Assembly (NCBI GenBank): GCA_013398955.1
Contig: VWPU01010151.1
Location: forward strand, 1 to 64,000
Direction of reading: 5' to 3'
Length of the DNA stretch: 64,000 bases
Source of the DNA: Callaeas wilsoni
Taxonomy: Eukaryota; Chordata; Aves; Passeriformes; Callaeidae
Positions 12,340 to 25,800 of the stretch are shown piece after piece. The number at the start of each line of letters is the position of its first letter. Positions within the stretch are counted from its first letter, which is position 1. The notes under the pieces were generated by a model. It had not been told where the DNA came from. It saw only the letters and a program-made list of their open reading frames with translations, and searched no databases. Made by a program: the position numbers and the translations under genes.

Positions 12340-13379
12340 TCAGGAGACTGTTTTACATGTTATATGTCAAGCTCAGACCAAACTTAATTTTTTATGCAGG
12401 ATTCAGTTATGCTTAAAGTAGATCTGTCCCAACAACTTTAATGGACAGGTAATTTCTATGGAGGGAGTAGAGTCATTGCCATGTGAAATCTTCTAGTAGT
12501 GCTATAACTGAAGTACATTGCAGTATAATTTCTGCTTCTCCAGGAATCAGGGGATTTCTCTGCTGTCTCAATCTTGATGCAGCTTTAACCCAGCACACTC
12601 TTGACATAGGCCACTGTCAATTCTGTTAGCTTCTCTACTCCTGTCCATTGAAGCAAACTCTCCACAATACCCTCTGAGAGGGAGTATAAGAATATTCAGC
12701 AGGAGGTGAGACTCAACATGCTTATTTTATAGCTGACACAAGTGGGAAGAGTACCTTGTATCACTGTAGCCAAAAAAAAAGGTCAAGACAAGTAAGAGAG
12801 GCCTTGTATGTTCACATTCTTACATCAGAAAAACATATGGAAAAAGAATGAGGCCATGTGAGTTTCCTGTGGTGAGGGATAAGATGTTACACATGGTAGT
12901 ATGTAGAGAACATAGTAGTATGTATTTTGCACAATACCAAAACCTCTCATGCCCAGTTAACTCTGTTATATGTCTTTTTGCAATCAAATTATGATTAAGG
13001 ATTACTTGGGCATGGGATGCTTATATTAGTTTATAATACTTACAGTGATTTTAAGAACCTAGTATTTGACAATACATTCTGGTTACCAATTTCCTGGTCC
13101 CTGTCTTTCCCACGTGTTCACATGGCAACATACTTTGCAATCAAACTAGTCTAATAAAAAAAATACAATTAAGAACGTAACAAAGGAGTCTTCATAGGTG
13201 CCTGACAAATTTGCTGAAGAGGAGTAAGTTTTAAAGATGGTGACATGGCAAAGTCAGGCCATAGATAACGTATATATGTGTTTGCATGTGTTTGTTCACA
13301 GCCTATTCACATTTTAAAAAAAGGGAACAGAAATAAACAAAGCACGAACTCCACAGCCTCAGTGGCTGAGGAATTAGAG

Positions 13380-13720
13380 ATCAGCTATGCGCCTCCCATT
13401 CATCTTCCCTATCCTGGAATGTGCAATATGTGCTTTAGCCCATCCCATTGCTGAGCACACAGTCAGCGTCTCAGCGTGCTTATACGTTTTCCATTTGTTT
13501 TTCCACAGCTCACTAATGACTTGTAACTGCCCTATCACCATCCTGCTGCAAAGGCGATGATGAATTCAGCAGACCTAACATGCAAATGGAAAAGCATGGA
13601 AAACATTAACTGTTGGTACTGATATGCAACTGGAGTTGTGCAAACCTGCTGGTGTTGCATAACATGCTGAAAATACAGTCTCAGAAAATAAGCACCACCT
13701 TCCTGCCAGCACAGCTCTTC
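13380..13720. promoter_or_regulatory. Motif-dense candidate enhancer upstream of DACT2
   Basis: The stretch contains a perfect octamer ATGCAAAT (13580-13587), a TEAD-type GGAATGT (13416-13422) and C/EBP-like GTTGTGCAAAC (13635-13645) and GTTGCATAAC (13654-13663). It lies about 9 kb upstream of DACT2. This is motif reading only; conservation could not be tested. Confidence 0.25.
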
Positions 13721-15457
13721 TGCAATATGCCTAAAAACAAAGAATCATTGTAAAGTAATTCAATTTCATTCAGTAGCTAGCTTAGTTAACCTTTACAGGA
13801 AAGAAGGAAGTGAAAAAGAAATAAATATCACTATTTTAATTTGCCACTGCTCTTTTTAGACATGACAAAATGAAGCAAAGGCTTTACTGATGAGAGAAAT
13901 TTGATATCACATTGCTCCAAAGATACATTTGGCAATACTGCAGTGTTGTGATGTACACCAGTAAATTTTCCAATTTATAATACTGAAGCAGTCTCTGCTA
14001 TGGTTTTCTCACTGACCTAGCTATGGGGCCAAGACAGGCCCCAGCTTTAGGAAATGGAGACATAACTGTAGGTCTGTGATTAATTCTTTCAGGGTAGACT
14101 GAGCAGGAAAGCACGCTCTCAAGGCATGTTTTGCATATATCTGCTCCTTCTTATACACACGAGCAAAGCTATGACTGAAACACAGGATTCAGTATATGGG
14201 TTTTCATATACATCCATCATACTGAAAGGAAAATGATTTAACATGATCAGAATGAAACAAGAATTCGATAAGGTTTCTTCTCCCACCTCGGATATTGCTG
14301 ACAGTGATGTGCTTCTGTGGGGAAACACACATCTGCACTTTCTAAAACAAGTCACTTAAGTGAAAACATTTCCCAGTCACCACAGTGCTGTGTGATTTTT
14401 ATACACCATCATATAAATATTCTTAGCTCACAAAGCTCACAAAAATATTCCGCCTGACCATTCAGGTCAGTGATCAAAACTGGATCGGCCCCATTTTATC
14501 TTTCCTATAAAAGAGAATGCATTTTAAAGCATGCCAAATAAAATCACAGTCCTTGCAAGCCAGCATGTTTTTGGCTTGCTTTTTAGAGCTTTTTAGTGAA
14601 AGAATGCAAAAGGAGCATGTCTATGAGCATCCAGCAAGTTAAGGGTGCAGTACGTGAATGCATTCAATGCCTGTTAGTCAATAGAAGTACATTGCCATGC
14701 CATCCTCTGCATTGCAGTCTAACCCCCACTACCTGCACAGATCTCCAATGCAAATAAAGCCAAACATCAGCTAAATCAGCATGCTCTAAAACTGTAAGAG
14801 GAATTCCTCTTTCTTTCTTTTCTCTCCTGGATATCCTTAAACTAACTCTTTTTATTAGAAGATGTTTAGTTCTCAATGCCCTGTTGACTCAGAAATTAGA
14901 GTTATATTTGGTAAGATTAAAATTAGCAGGCCTTTAGGCTTCACTTTAGTGAGATATTAAAGCCTTTGTCAAAGTTTAAGCATAGAAATAGTGCTTCTGA
15001 CTTCAGTGGGACCACTCACCTATTTAGAGTTAGGTGAGTGTTTACACCTCTTGCTGAACAGGTGCCTTGGGACCCTCTAACCTTATGTCTTGAAAACTTT
15101 TGCCATCCTTAAACAAGTTTGTTACAGTGCCATGAAAGGACCTTTTTTCTTCCTCTTTTTTCTAGCATTGTTTTGTTCTCATTGCAGAAAGACTTTTTGG
15201 GGTTTCTTTGCGCTAACTAAATTTTGAGTTACATCTGTCCAGAGAAAAAGATAGTGCCCTTCCTTTATAAGGCCTCAGAGTTAATCAATGTAATCCTGCA
15301 GTAGGGCAGGAGGAATACTTTATACTCTGGAACTGCACACTGGCGTGTAACTGTTTCTGTTGAAAACACACTCCTTTTTTGAAGAAGTAGACTCAGATAT
15401 CACATGCACCAGGATTTGCTTTATTTTTCAGAGAAGTATGGAATTTTGAAAACAGAA

Positions 15458-15503
15458 ATATCATAGACACAGACACAGACATATCATAGAGACAGACACA
15501 GAC
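15458..15503. repeat. 23-bp tandem duplication with ACAGAC units
   Basis: Two adjacent 23-bp copies (15458-15480 and 15481-15503) differ at one position. Each begins ATATCATAG and continues as ACAGAC-type units. Confidence 0.85.
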
Positions 15504-18500
15504 ACAAAGAATGATGAAAAGACAAATCCACATGTAAATGCTGGTTAAGAATCTGATGTGAAATGTACAGTGTAAAAAAGAGCAATGGAACAGCAATTAT
15601 CTAATTGGTGTACCTCAGGCTTTTATGGATTAACTTCCTACTAATGCTGGGCAAGTAAAAGAGGAAAATTATGATCCCTTGCACTAGAGGAAAATAAAAA
15701 TGATAAATGGTTAAATCAACCAAACAGCAGTGTGATTCAAAATATTTTTAGAAGTCAGCTGTGCAATCCAAAAATATGTCCAATAATAGCAGAAAAAGGC
15801 CACAAGTAAAAATAAACTGCATATGTAAGAATGAGAGCAGACTCTGGAATGAAGGATTTCAAATCACTTGGTGTAACCTGGCATACAAACAGAAAAGGTG
15901 GCTGCTTGGATATGCAAACGTGATCACCTATATTAAAAAGCTGTTGAAGAGAATGAAGTAAAAGAAAAGCATTAATGAAGACCACGAACCAAACTGGGAG
16001 GAGTATCTGCAACTGTACTGCAACACTGATGGAATTCACATTTAATATTAACAATCAAGAAGAGGGTTTCAAACAAGATTATAATTAAATCTCCACATGA
16101 TGTGAACTTGCTAAGCATTATGAATTATAATGATGACAGAAAAATATTGCTGCAAAACCAACAGGAAATCAGGAGGACTGGAAGAAAGTGAGGTTTTCTG
16201 GGGAAAAAATGCAAGCTGCAATTGGTGGGAAGAAACATGGAGAACAGGGAGGCTATGAGAGAGAATTAGGTACCAGTATCAGGACTGACTAGTAGGCAAT
16301 TCTGAATTTTCATCAGGATGCCAATGAGTGAGGCCCATGGGTGTTAAAGAAGGTATCACTCAATGTGGAGAAACAATCATTATTCTCCTTGGCTTCTGAC
16401 ATAACAGCACGAGGCAGACTGTGTCCTAGCTTTGTGTGTCTGATTTTTGGCAAACATTCACCTGCAAACTGTTCGTAGCAGGAGCTGAGGTGGAAAAGGG
16501 CAATCAGCACCAAGTGAGCACAACCCAGTGCAAGGCTACAAGCCACCTCAGAGGAGGGACAAAGCAAGCCAAGGCTATAGGGTCATCAAAATGGTCATGC
16601 CTCCATTTCCTCTTTGCCTGAACCCCAGCCCAAGCAGCCAGTCTGGCTCCTTCCTTCAGAACTGAGACGGGGTTTTGAAGTGATCAGGAAGGACTGTTGC
16701 ACCTCTTGGCAGCAAGTTACTGATAGCTCCTCTGTGGGACAGCCTTCTGGTCTAGCTCCTTCCTTCAGAACTCTTCCATCACGTGGCAGAAGCACTCATC
16801 ATTCAAATTTGGCATCTCATTCTTAGAAACACCAAAATTAAAAGTGTCCTTTATTTCCAAAGAGTCTTACACCAACTTTGTGTCCCTGAACACATAGAGG
16901 TGCAGTGGCACTCTGAGCACTGGCCCCATGCCAATCATAGCCAGCCCATGTGCCCCCCAGACATCTCTAGTTACGATCTATCGTAAACTTTGACCTTTTG
17001 CAGTTCAAATTATTTCCTAGTGTTTCACCTTCTTCCCTGCTAATTAGGATGTCAAGCCTTTACAATCACACCAAATTGTATGACTTTCTTTTTCTTCCCA
17101 TTTTCTATTAGGCTTCTACATCCCCCTTTCTTTCTAAATACTGATACCCTTGACCCTGTTTCACGGCTTAACTCTTGGACTTCTGTCCCCAGACTCATTC
17201 TGGCTAGTGTGTGCCACTTTTTCTGCCTACCTGAATTTCTGATTCCTTCCGTACTCCTGTATATTCTGTGCTTCTTGAGGACCCCATCTGTGCAACATTT
17301 GCTCATGTGCCTCTCCAGTTTGCCTATCTATCCACCAATTTATGGATAAGCACAAATTTTTACGTGGTCCAAAATATGGACTTTTAGCTACAAAGATTTC
17401 AGTTGGAGGGCATAAACTGGAGAGGGGCAAGAATAAGCACTTTCATGCTAAGCTTGTGACAGTCCTTAGCAATGCCTCCTCCCTCCTCCCTTCCCTGCAA
17501 CCCCCATCACTTTGCTGGGAGTGTCACAAGAGAATCAATCTGCAACCCCATGAAAAATAAACAGAAATAAGCACAAAAACAGATGGACATCTCTTAATCC
17601 CTGGTAGCTGAAGACAGGATTTTACCCATGTTTTTAGAAGATTTCTCCTTCTAAAGACTTCCATCAGTTTAAATCTGGTTTTGTCATAGAAGCTGTATCT
17701 GTGAGAGCTACACTCTCACTTCCTTCTCCCTATCAATTACCATGTAAGCTATAGTTCAAAAAGTCTTTTTTTTTTTGCAATTCAAAACAAATTCTCTGAA
17801 TTCAACAAAGAGCCATTTACACCAGTGACTTGCTTCCTTCTAATTAAATAATCCTCAAGACATCAGACCTTAAGAAGAATGTTTTCAAAGGCAGCTGTTC
17901 TGCTAATTAGACAAAATGCCTGAATGATGGCAATTTACTTAGAGTCACCTCACAGAGGGACACACACACTATGATGTATTCTCAGGCACAGAACTAACTC
18001 TACCCCGTATATGTAACATAAGGGTTTACTACACTTTCAGGATATTCTTAATGATCGAATTTAACATTTCCAAAAACTGGCAGAAGGCTCCAACCCACAT
18101 TTTAACAGAACCCTCTACTGCTAAGCAGTGCCTCAGTCTTTTACATAAAGGGATATGCTCAGTACATGTCTTGGGCATACATTAAACAAGAGTGATAGGT
18201 ACAAAAAAATGCACTTTACCTTATCTTGAGTAAGATAATGGCTTGTGTTAGACTTGGCTCAATCCACATGTGACTGTTCTGCATCCTCCAACTAACCTTC
18301 TAAATATCCACCAGATGTCAACAGCTCAGGAGACCCCCTTAAACAGGGGGGTGAGATCCCTCACAGGATCAATGGCAAAAGTCTAGTAGAGTAGAATAAT
18401 GGGACAAGAGGACAGAGACACTGCCTAGCGAAGTTAGGATGCTGGTGCAGGCACTGAGTTTCTCTCATGTCAAGAAACAGTCCTAAACAAATAAATTCAT

Positions 18501-19360
18501 CCTCACCTACTGTGACACATGCCAGTGTCAATACAATCTAAAAACACTACTGAAATACAGGGAATAAAGCCTGTGCAGGGAGACTTTATATCCCTACATA
18601 AGGAAATGGTACTAAAAACACCCTCTGAATTATTTTTCACAACAAAACATAAGCAAAAGTGGGAAGTAAACTGCAATTTAGCTCTTGAAGTTGTGTGGTA
18701 CACCAAAGTATTTTGTGTACTTTAGACTTCATCCAAAGCAAACATTGAACTGCTTTTATTTTAAACACATCTGGAGGTCAATAAATATTGTCCTTTCCCT
18801 AACATTAGTCCCACACAAACTGGCTAATATGCATCCACAAAACAGGGAGTAAAGTAATTTCTGTGGTCACATGAATTATCTGGTTTCAATTTCAGTTCCT
18901 ACCATAGATTTCCTGTTTGATCCTGGGTACAAGGGTTAACCTCTTCGTACATCTCCATCTGCCAAAGAGGGTAAATAACACCTGCCTCCTTTCTGGTAGT
19001 TTATGAGGCTCTGAGGGCATGTCTCTACCACAGGTGCAGGCACACCCAAGCTGTCTCCATATGAGGAGCACTAATTATATTCCTCATTTTTCTAGGGATT
19101 CAAATTAGAATGCCCAGTATTCAATTTACCAAAGCGCCAAGCGCTCCGAACTGGAAAAGAAATTAAAGGGAACTCTGTTTGGAACAATAAAATGGATATA
19201 TGTTAACTATATAATACTAAGTACGCTGAAAAAGAAGGCCAAAGGCATCTCCAGTGGGCACCCAAAATAAACAAGAATTTCTGTAAAGAAAGTTTGTGCC
19301 TCAGGTTTTCCCTTATTAAACAAAAGCAGCTTTATACCTTTTGGGATGTTGTAAAGACAC

Positions 19361-19379
19361 CATTCATTCATTCATTCAT
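19361..19379. repeat. (CATT)n microsatellite
   Basis: Nearly five uninterrupted CATT units. Confidence 0.85.
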
Positions 19380-22300
19380 AGTGTAAGGCACTTAATAGCT
19401 AGAATGCTGAGTATAGTTTTAAAACACAAAAAAAAAATTCTATTTGCAAAGCACAGCTTAAACGATCTGCAGTAAATAAGGCATAGGTTGGAGCACGAGG
19501 ACAGAGAACATCGAGTAGTACCTTTCATTCTATACACTTATTGAGGAATATACCCATGGAACAACACTGTGTAATAATATCATACAAATCAGAACTTAAG
19601 GTTATGTAGACAAATTGCTTTACTTCCTACTGTTTGGGCACCTGATTTTGTAACCATATCATTCCTTCACTACAGCTTTTTTCATAAAATTTCTTTTACC
19701 TCAGGATCTGTAGGTGGAAAACAGAAATCTTATTCCAGGTCTTACATCAATACCAAGAGTAATATTTCTGAAATTATTGGAATTAAAGTAATGTATATGA
19801 AATGTCAAACCTTTTGGTGCCTGAAAAGTGCAAGCAACATTTAAGCACTTGGATTCAGTGTGCTAAAGCTATGCAGCAAAATAAGGTATTACCTATAGAC
19901 TGCTAACTTTTTTCAAGTAATTCTTAAAGTCTAGTGAAACTTTAGAGTATCAATATTGAATATTCTTCTCTATAAGTAATTAAGAGTAGCAGAAATTTTC
20001 TAAGTCACTGCTATGAAACTTCCACTTTTATTGCTACCCTTTCTCCACATAATCACATGGTTTTAAATCTGGGTGCGATTCACACCTTTTATTCTTTCCC
20101 CCAGAAATCCGATAACACAAGGTATTTGTTGAGTATTCTGAAAAGATTAAGTGAAATCATAAGGGTTCTCTGAAGAAAGTAATCAGTATAACAGAAGGGA
20201 TAATAAGGAAGCTGATTAGAATAAAGATACTGCTGTGATATAGCCCATTTGGGATTTAACGTATGAAAAGATAAAAAGATGAAAGAAGAGGAAGAACAAA
20301 GAGCAAGGGATAATAGTTCCTTGCAAGGGAAAGAAGGAAAGAAAAGAAATATGTATGACCTTATAATATCTAATTCTCCTAGCAAGTATATACTAAATGG
20401 TAGTTGTGTTGGTGACTCGTATTTGGTCATGTTAGAACATGGTTTGAATAAAAGAAGGAACTGTGCTGTATGTCTGTTTTAGCAAGTGCCAAGCCAAGTG
20501 ATCTACAAAAATGCTTCACTCTTCATACCTGCAATGGCATTTTGCAAGATTCTTGCCACATGCCACACAGTGATGGTTGCTTGGTTCTTTGCCCTACTCC
20601 AAGAGGTGGCAGAATTTCATGCTGTCTTCTGTCAGCACCTTCAAGAGCATCTCAGTGTTGAACTCAGTTTTTCTTTCCACCCTGTAGATGAATAGTTCAG
20701 TCATCATGGCACTGAGGCATTGTTTTGCACAGGGGAGTCCCATGAGATGAATGGGTAAGGAAGAAAAGCAAAGGTATTCATTAAAGAGAAAAAAAAAACA
20801 AACTAAACCAACAACAACAAAAAAAAAACATGACTAAGGTGATGTCATACAAGTCATACCACATACACACTTTAACTAAGCACTGTATGACCACCAGTCA
20901 TTCTTGTTCCATCTGCAGCCGGAGGCATTTGTGAATATTCCTACACAATTTGTCAGAGTAGGACCTCTTGGGACCCCTTCTGACACAGCTCAACTTTGCA
21001 AGGTAAATATTGTTCTCAAATCTTCAAGCTACAGGGAAACTGTTGAAAGTGACATGGTGAAGCAAGGCTTGGGTCTTACTGAGACTATCAAATGTGTTGC
21101 ACAGGACTGTGAACAAATATATGAATAATTTTCCCCTCTGCTCCCAGCAGGAGGTGGATTTGACATTGCTCTAGTACGTCCTAAAGCTAGACAGTGGTAC
21201 AGGAAAAGATAAGCTGGCTGCAGTTTCAGTGGTGGACACAGCCACTCACACATGGTGTTGAGAAGAGACTACTTGAAGAACAGGTGACAGAGCAACTGGT
21301 TCCCGCTCACCCAACTTATATCCCAGCACAAAGACAAGCAGCATTCAAATTAAAGTGTGCTAGCTTTTAAAGATATGCCACAGATTGAACACAGGATAAT
21401 CACGGACAGATGGGTTTTGCATGTGATCTCTGCTTCATGGAGAATAGAGTGTGGCATACAGTGATCTTGGGATATGTAGATGCCTCCTATTTCTGTGTAG
21501 GCAGCAGAAAAATTATGTCTCCTGTAGCATAGTCCCTACTGTGTTCATCAGGCTCCTGCTATCGGAGTTTCTTCTCCCCTACTGCATCACTACAGACTAT
21601 GCATTCTGGCTTTGCTACCTCTCAAGAAGCTCCAGCTGCCTGTCTTCGGAGCTTTAAAAGCTGGCATTTCTTGGTAGCAACATCACCACAGTCTTGAATT
21701 TCCATGACCAACTGTGTTCTCATGTCCCATTCAAAGCACATCTTGAGCCCTTCAAATTACTTTAGGGCAGAGTGAGCTACACTTTGACCTCACAAGACAG
21801 GACTCTGCCTTGCTTCCACAGTGAGAATCCACAATTCAGTACAAGACAGCGAACTTGTGCACTGCGATCCCAGTTGGGTCGGTTTCTGGAGAGCAAGACG
21901 AGGAGTGGCAGTGCTGTGGAGTGCCTGTGCCTGACTGGAGGCACCGCAAGCCAGGAGGGGAAGGGGTAGAGTCACAAGCGCCACGTTCTTGCGAGGGAAG
22001 CGTTGTGATACCCGCGAGCGCTCTTCGCACCATACCCTCGCATCACTTTAGCTTGCACGCGGCTGCAGCAGGACGACCGGCTCGGCCTCGGTCTCCGCAG
22101 CATCCCCGGGGCTCGCTCCCGTCCGGAACGGGCGCTCTGACGCCGGCGCTCTGTGCTGGTTCGCCGGTCCCTGTCTCTGCCGGGAGAGGGCGGGCACCCC
22201 ATCCCTCTTCGCTGCTGGGGCGGGGGACGAGGCGAAGGCAGCCCCCCGGCGCAGAGGCAGGGACAGGGATGGGGCAGGCAGGAGCCGCCCCCGCGCGGGG

Positions 22301-22566
22301 CGGAGGGAGCGCTGGGCAGTGGCTCCTCTCGCCGCGTATCTACCCGAGAGGTGGCCCCGGCACTGCGTGGAGCCGCAGCCTCTTCCCTTCGCTCCCGCCC
22401 TCCCTCTCTCCCTCCCCCGTCCCCACCTCTCCTCCAAAACCGCAGGAGCCGCTGCGCCTTCGCCTCAGTCGCTCCGGTGCCAGCGGCGGAGTGGGGCGAG
22501 GGGACGTCAGCGCAGGCACGGCCCGCGGCGGGAGCAGCCCCGCATCCTCCCCGCCGCCCCCCTGCC

Positions 22567-22593
22567 ATGGCTGGTGTCGCGGCCCAGCGCTGA
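22567..22593 (+). CDS. Upstream ORF in the DACT2 leader
   Basis: ATG at 22567 in a strong initiation context (G at -3, G at +4: GCCATGG) opens an 8-codon frame, MAGVAAQR, ending at TGA 22591-22593. The DACT2 ATG follows after only two bases, at 22596. If the mRNA starts upstream of 22567, ribosomes should meet this ORF first, and DACT2 translation would need leaky scanning, reinitiation or backtracking. The frame is open further upstream (to an ATG at 22153), so the exact uORF length depends on the unknown transcription start. The peptide itself need not be functional. Confidence 0.5.
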   Translation: MAGVAAQR

Positions 22594-22595
22594 CG

Positions 22596-22835
22596 ATGCT
22601 GCTGGGCGCCCCACGGCCGGGCGGCTGGGATCGCGGCCGGGTGGGCGAGAGGCTGCAGGCGGCCCTCGCCGGCCTCCAGGAGCTCCAGGTGCTGCGGGAG
22701 AAGCAGCGGGAGCTGGTGCGGGCCGCCCTGGCCATGCCGCAGTGGCCGGCGGCGGGCGGAGAACAGCAGCCCCTGTCCGCCCACAGCAAGGAGCACCGTC
22801 TGGAGGCCACCCTCTCCGCCCTGAAGGAGCAGCTG
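22596..22835 (+). CDS. DACT2: DACT2 coding exon 1 (residues 1-80)
   Basis: It starts MLLGAPRPGGWDRGRVGERL; the GWDR..R(L/V)G.RL block matches the DACT2 N terminus and the preceding in-frame sequence is not protein-like, so ATG 22596 (A at -3) is the chosen start. The exon is 80 full codons and ends ...KEQL at CTG|GTAAGG, a good donor. Residues from about 66 (EHRLEATLSALKEQL) form the first half of the leucine zipper, which in the family mediates dimerisation with other Dapper proteins. Very high GC from the CpG island explains the overlapping long ORFs in other frames. Confidence 0.93.
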
Positions 22836-25800
22836 GTAAGGAACGGCACGGGCCGGAACGCCCCGCTGCCTCACTCCGTGAGCCCAGCCGCGGTGCCAAG
22901 CGCGGGCGGAGGGAAGCGCCCCTGGGCTGCCAGGACACCCGGCTCCCCTTCGGGAGCTGCCGGCGCCGTGCCGGCACCGAGGGCAGGCAGGACGCTGCAG
23001 CCGCGGCCCCCGCGCTGCTCCCGCCCCGTCGGCCGCGGTTCCCCGCGGGCAGGGGCGAGCGGCCGGGCCGGGGGCGGTCGGGCCGAGCCCCGCCACAGCC
23101 GCTATAACGGGTGGGCGCTGCCGCGGCTCGGGCGGGGCTCACCTGGGCGGCCCGGGGCGGGCAGTGCTGGAGGCGGGCGCCGTGCCAACGGGAGCGCTGG
23201 CGAGAAGTTGTTAACCCGGCACCGCTCATTCATCGGAGCCGAGGAGTAGGCGATGATTAACTTCAGTAATACAGCGCTCACTCTCAATGGCAGCAGCCGT
23301 TTGCATAGGAGATCAAGAGACGCCGGGTGAGATACACCTGCATAAGCGCTCGCGGGTTTGGGTGGGCGTGTGCGCGCACACCTCTGCGCCTCCACCTGTG
23401 TGCGCGCAACGATGTGTGCCCGCGCGGCCGTGCGACCGTGGGAGTCGACCTGCCAGGAAACGCTTCGTGGGACGGCAGCACTTTGGTCTTTCCACGGATT
23501 GCGTGATCAAAAGGGAACAAAAACTGAATGCCAGACTGCTACACTGGCCTCTTACACAGGGATTTTTTTGAAACTAAAAAAAAATTCTGAATTGTAGCTG
23601 AAACGAGTTTCATAGGTGAGACAACAACCAAAGGGTAAAGGGCTTTAATCTGTAGTATAGGCAATTACACACTTCAGTAAACTCAGACTTAATTCAGAAT
23701 CCTTTCCCTCGCTGTACTGGTGCAAGTCTTGGCCATCAGTTATCCATCAGGTGTGAAAACAGCACGGTTATTTGCTCCCGGTAGGCAGCTTTCTCAGGCA
23801 GATCTCAGGATAAAATGGGCTTTAACCTTCAGGGAAACCTGGGCACTGCTGTGTGAAAACACAGCAGCGGGCATATCTTGATTAAATTAAGAAAATACAA
23901 GAGAAGTGGACAGCCAGCCACTTGATTACCCATCACTGATAATCTTAAATAATGGCTCTACTCTTATCTTTTTTTTTTTTTTTAATTAAACAAAAGAATT
24001 GAAAGCATATATTGCCTGTTTGAGGCCAGTGGGATAATAGTCACAATGAGCTCTGATCATAGTCACTGTACTTTTTTTCATGTCAGCTGTTGTTCTTTAG
24101 TTTCTCAGTTGTCTTAATGTTTTTCAAATAAAATATTAAAATAGAAGATTAATTTGTTAGGACTTTACTTGCACTTTACAAGGCTTTCCAAGAACGTGGG
24201 AGAAACTAGCCATTAAAATGGAAGGAAAAAAAGGCCTTTAATTGCTTCCCTTTAGAAATGCAGGAGTTGAGTGGCCTCAAGAATAACTCTGCACACCTCC
24301 AGACAGGGATGGATTTCGCCAGTAGGTGCCAGTGCAATTATAGGAAACATCTCTTGGGACTCCTGGGAGGAAAGTGTTCATAAAGCTTGAGAAGAATGAC
24401 TCAGAACTACATAAATCCAGGGACAGGTTCTTCAGCAAAAATACAGTTGTGTGAATACTTAAAGTAGTGATACAGAGCTCTTCTGATTGACCCATGGCTG
24501 CTGGAAGCTTTTCAGGCAGTACTGTTCAGGCCTCCTGGTACCTTTATTGGTTTTTTTTCCGCTGCAAATTGCAGATGTATATCTGAGTAGAGGTGCATAC
24601 CTCAAAGCTCCTTAATTGCAAAGTAAAACCAGTTGAAAACAGGCTTTTCACAGTCCTGTTAGAAGTAGTTCACAGATCCAGGACCTCAGTGACCACAGGC
24701 TGAAAACTTTCCCAGTGACTCATGGGCAGTGTATTGCACTTAAAACCCATGAAAGTTCTGTTCATGATTGCAGGAAATGAAGTTAAAACTGAAAACAACA
24801 GAAAATGCAAAGCACAGCATTGCTCAAAGAGTGTTACATCTTCATCACTGTTGTTGGCCTATGGATGGGAGAGTATGTGATTGCTGCTCTATAAGCTTTC
24901 AGATTGAGAAACTCATTAACAATGTAAATGTAACTTTGCTTTGCAGTGCACCTTGCTCCAGATTGCAGCCCTGAGCTTTAGCATGGTCACAGTTTAATTC
25001 ATAAAAATTTTGGTCCTTGCAGCATAAAGTGAGAAAGCTGTGTCAGCTGAAGGTGGCTCAAGACAACTTAGCAATGGAAAGGAGGCAGATAAAAAGTCAA
25101 GCCAGGCTTCTCCTATAATGTTGAGAAACAGGAGGGCAGAGGCAGAAACCTTAAGGACTCAAGCCTGACTAGTGGGAATAATAGAGCAGAGCCATCAAAT
25201 GCCATAGGCACCATGTGTAGATGCCATTCCAGAATCTCAGTCTCTTCCCCAACAACATTTACCAGTGACAGTGATCAGCTGGCCTTTCAGTGATTACTGT
25301 GCTCTAGGCAGTCTGCTACCCCTAACAGTCATGCCCTTTTTTGCCCTAGCCAATGGGTTTTTTGGTGCCCAATCTCTTTTCTGGCAACTGCAAATTACTA
25401 CAGCGCAGGTGGGGTCAGTTCTGTAGCAGAAGAGGGGCAGAGTTAAGTGATGCCACCCACTATCAGAGATTCTGAAGGTGCTAAACTTCTCTTAGCCAAA
25501 CTGTATCATGGTGACATAGAGGAAAAAGAAGAGATGCAAATTCAGGCTAATGTAAAGAAAGAAATCTATGATTGCTGTCAGTGTAGGTGGATATCAAAGG
25601 CTGCAATATCCAGTATTTTCTCAGCTCTTCCCTCAGAGGACGTATTTATAAACCTTATTTTATTTGATTTGAATCTGATTATTTAGTTTTGCAAGCTTTC
25701 ATGTGGTTTATGACATTATAAAAATGTGAGAAGGGACACATTATACTGAAGAGAAAAAAACAAAAGCTTGGTACCCTGCATTTTACACAGATTTTTTTCC

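Larger units (their letters stand above)
12340..21989. other. Intergenic DNA upstream of DACT2, no gene seen
   Basis: About 9.6 kb with only short ORFs (up to ~113 codons) lacking family features. It holds a duplicated ACAGAC microsatellite (15458-15503), a CATT repeat (19361-19379) and an A-rich stretch at about 20790-20830. The motif-dense stretch 13380-13720 is described separately. An in-frame pair of opposite-strand ORFs at 15755-16054 is unassigned. I found no minus-strand exon of SMOC2, the usual neighbour on this side in other vertebrates. Confidence 0.55.
21990..23480 (+). promoter_or_regulatory. DACT2: CpG island promoter of DACT2
   Basis: From about 21990 the base composition switches from AT-rich to strongly GC- and CpG-rich, and it returns to AT-rich by about 23490. 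The island covers the upstream leader, exon 1 and the first ~640 bases of intron 1. Sp1-type GC boxes are visible, for example GGGGCGGGGG at 22217-22226 and GGGGCGGA at 22297-22304. No convincing TATA box is seen, which fits a dispersed CpG-island promoter; the transcription start cannot be placed. Long ORFs on both strands inside the island (up to 464 codons on +, 374 on -) are composition artefacts apart from DACT2 exon 1. Confidence 0.85.

Noticed and set aside
14555..14579. 8-bp inverted repeat GCAAGCCA/TGGCTTGC
   Set aside because: Arms this short are expected by chance in 64 kb.
1..21989. Exons of SMOC2, the usual neighbour on this side
   Set aside because: No ORF or splice-flanked segment resembled it; it probably lies further left.
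21855..22595. Long in-frame open extension upstream of the DACT2 ATG
   Set aside because: The translation is low-complexity and unlike any Dapper N terminus; the GWDR block that aligns with DACT2 begins right after ATG 22596.
21972..23096. 374-codon minus-strand ORF (and 240- and 169-codon companions) over the CpG island
   Set aside because: Alanine/arginine/glycine/proline-rich low-complexity translation caused by GC-rich DNA on the antisense of DACT2 exon 1; no family features.
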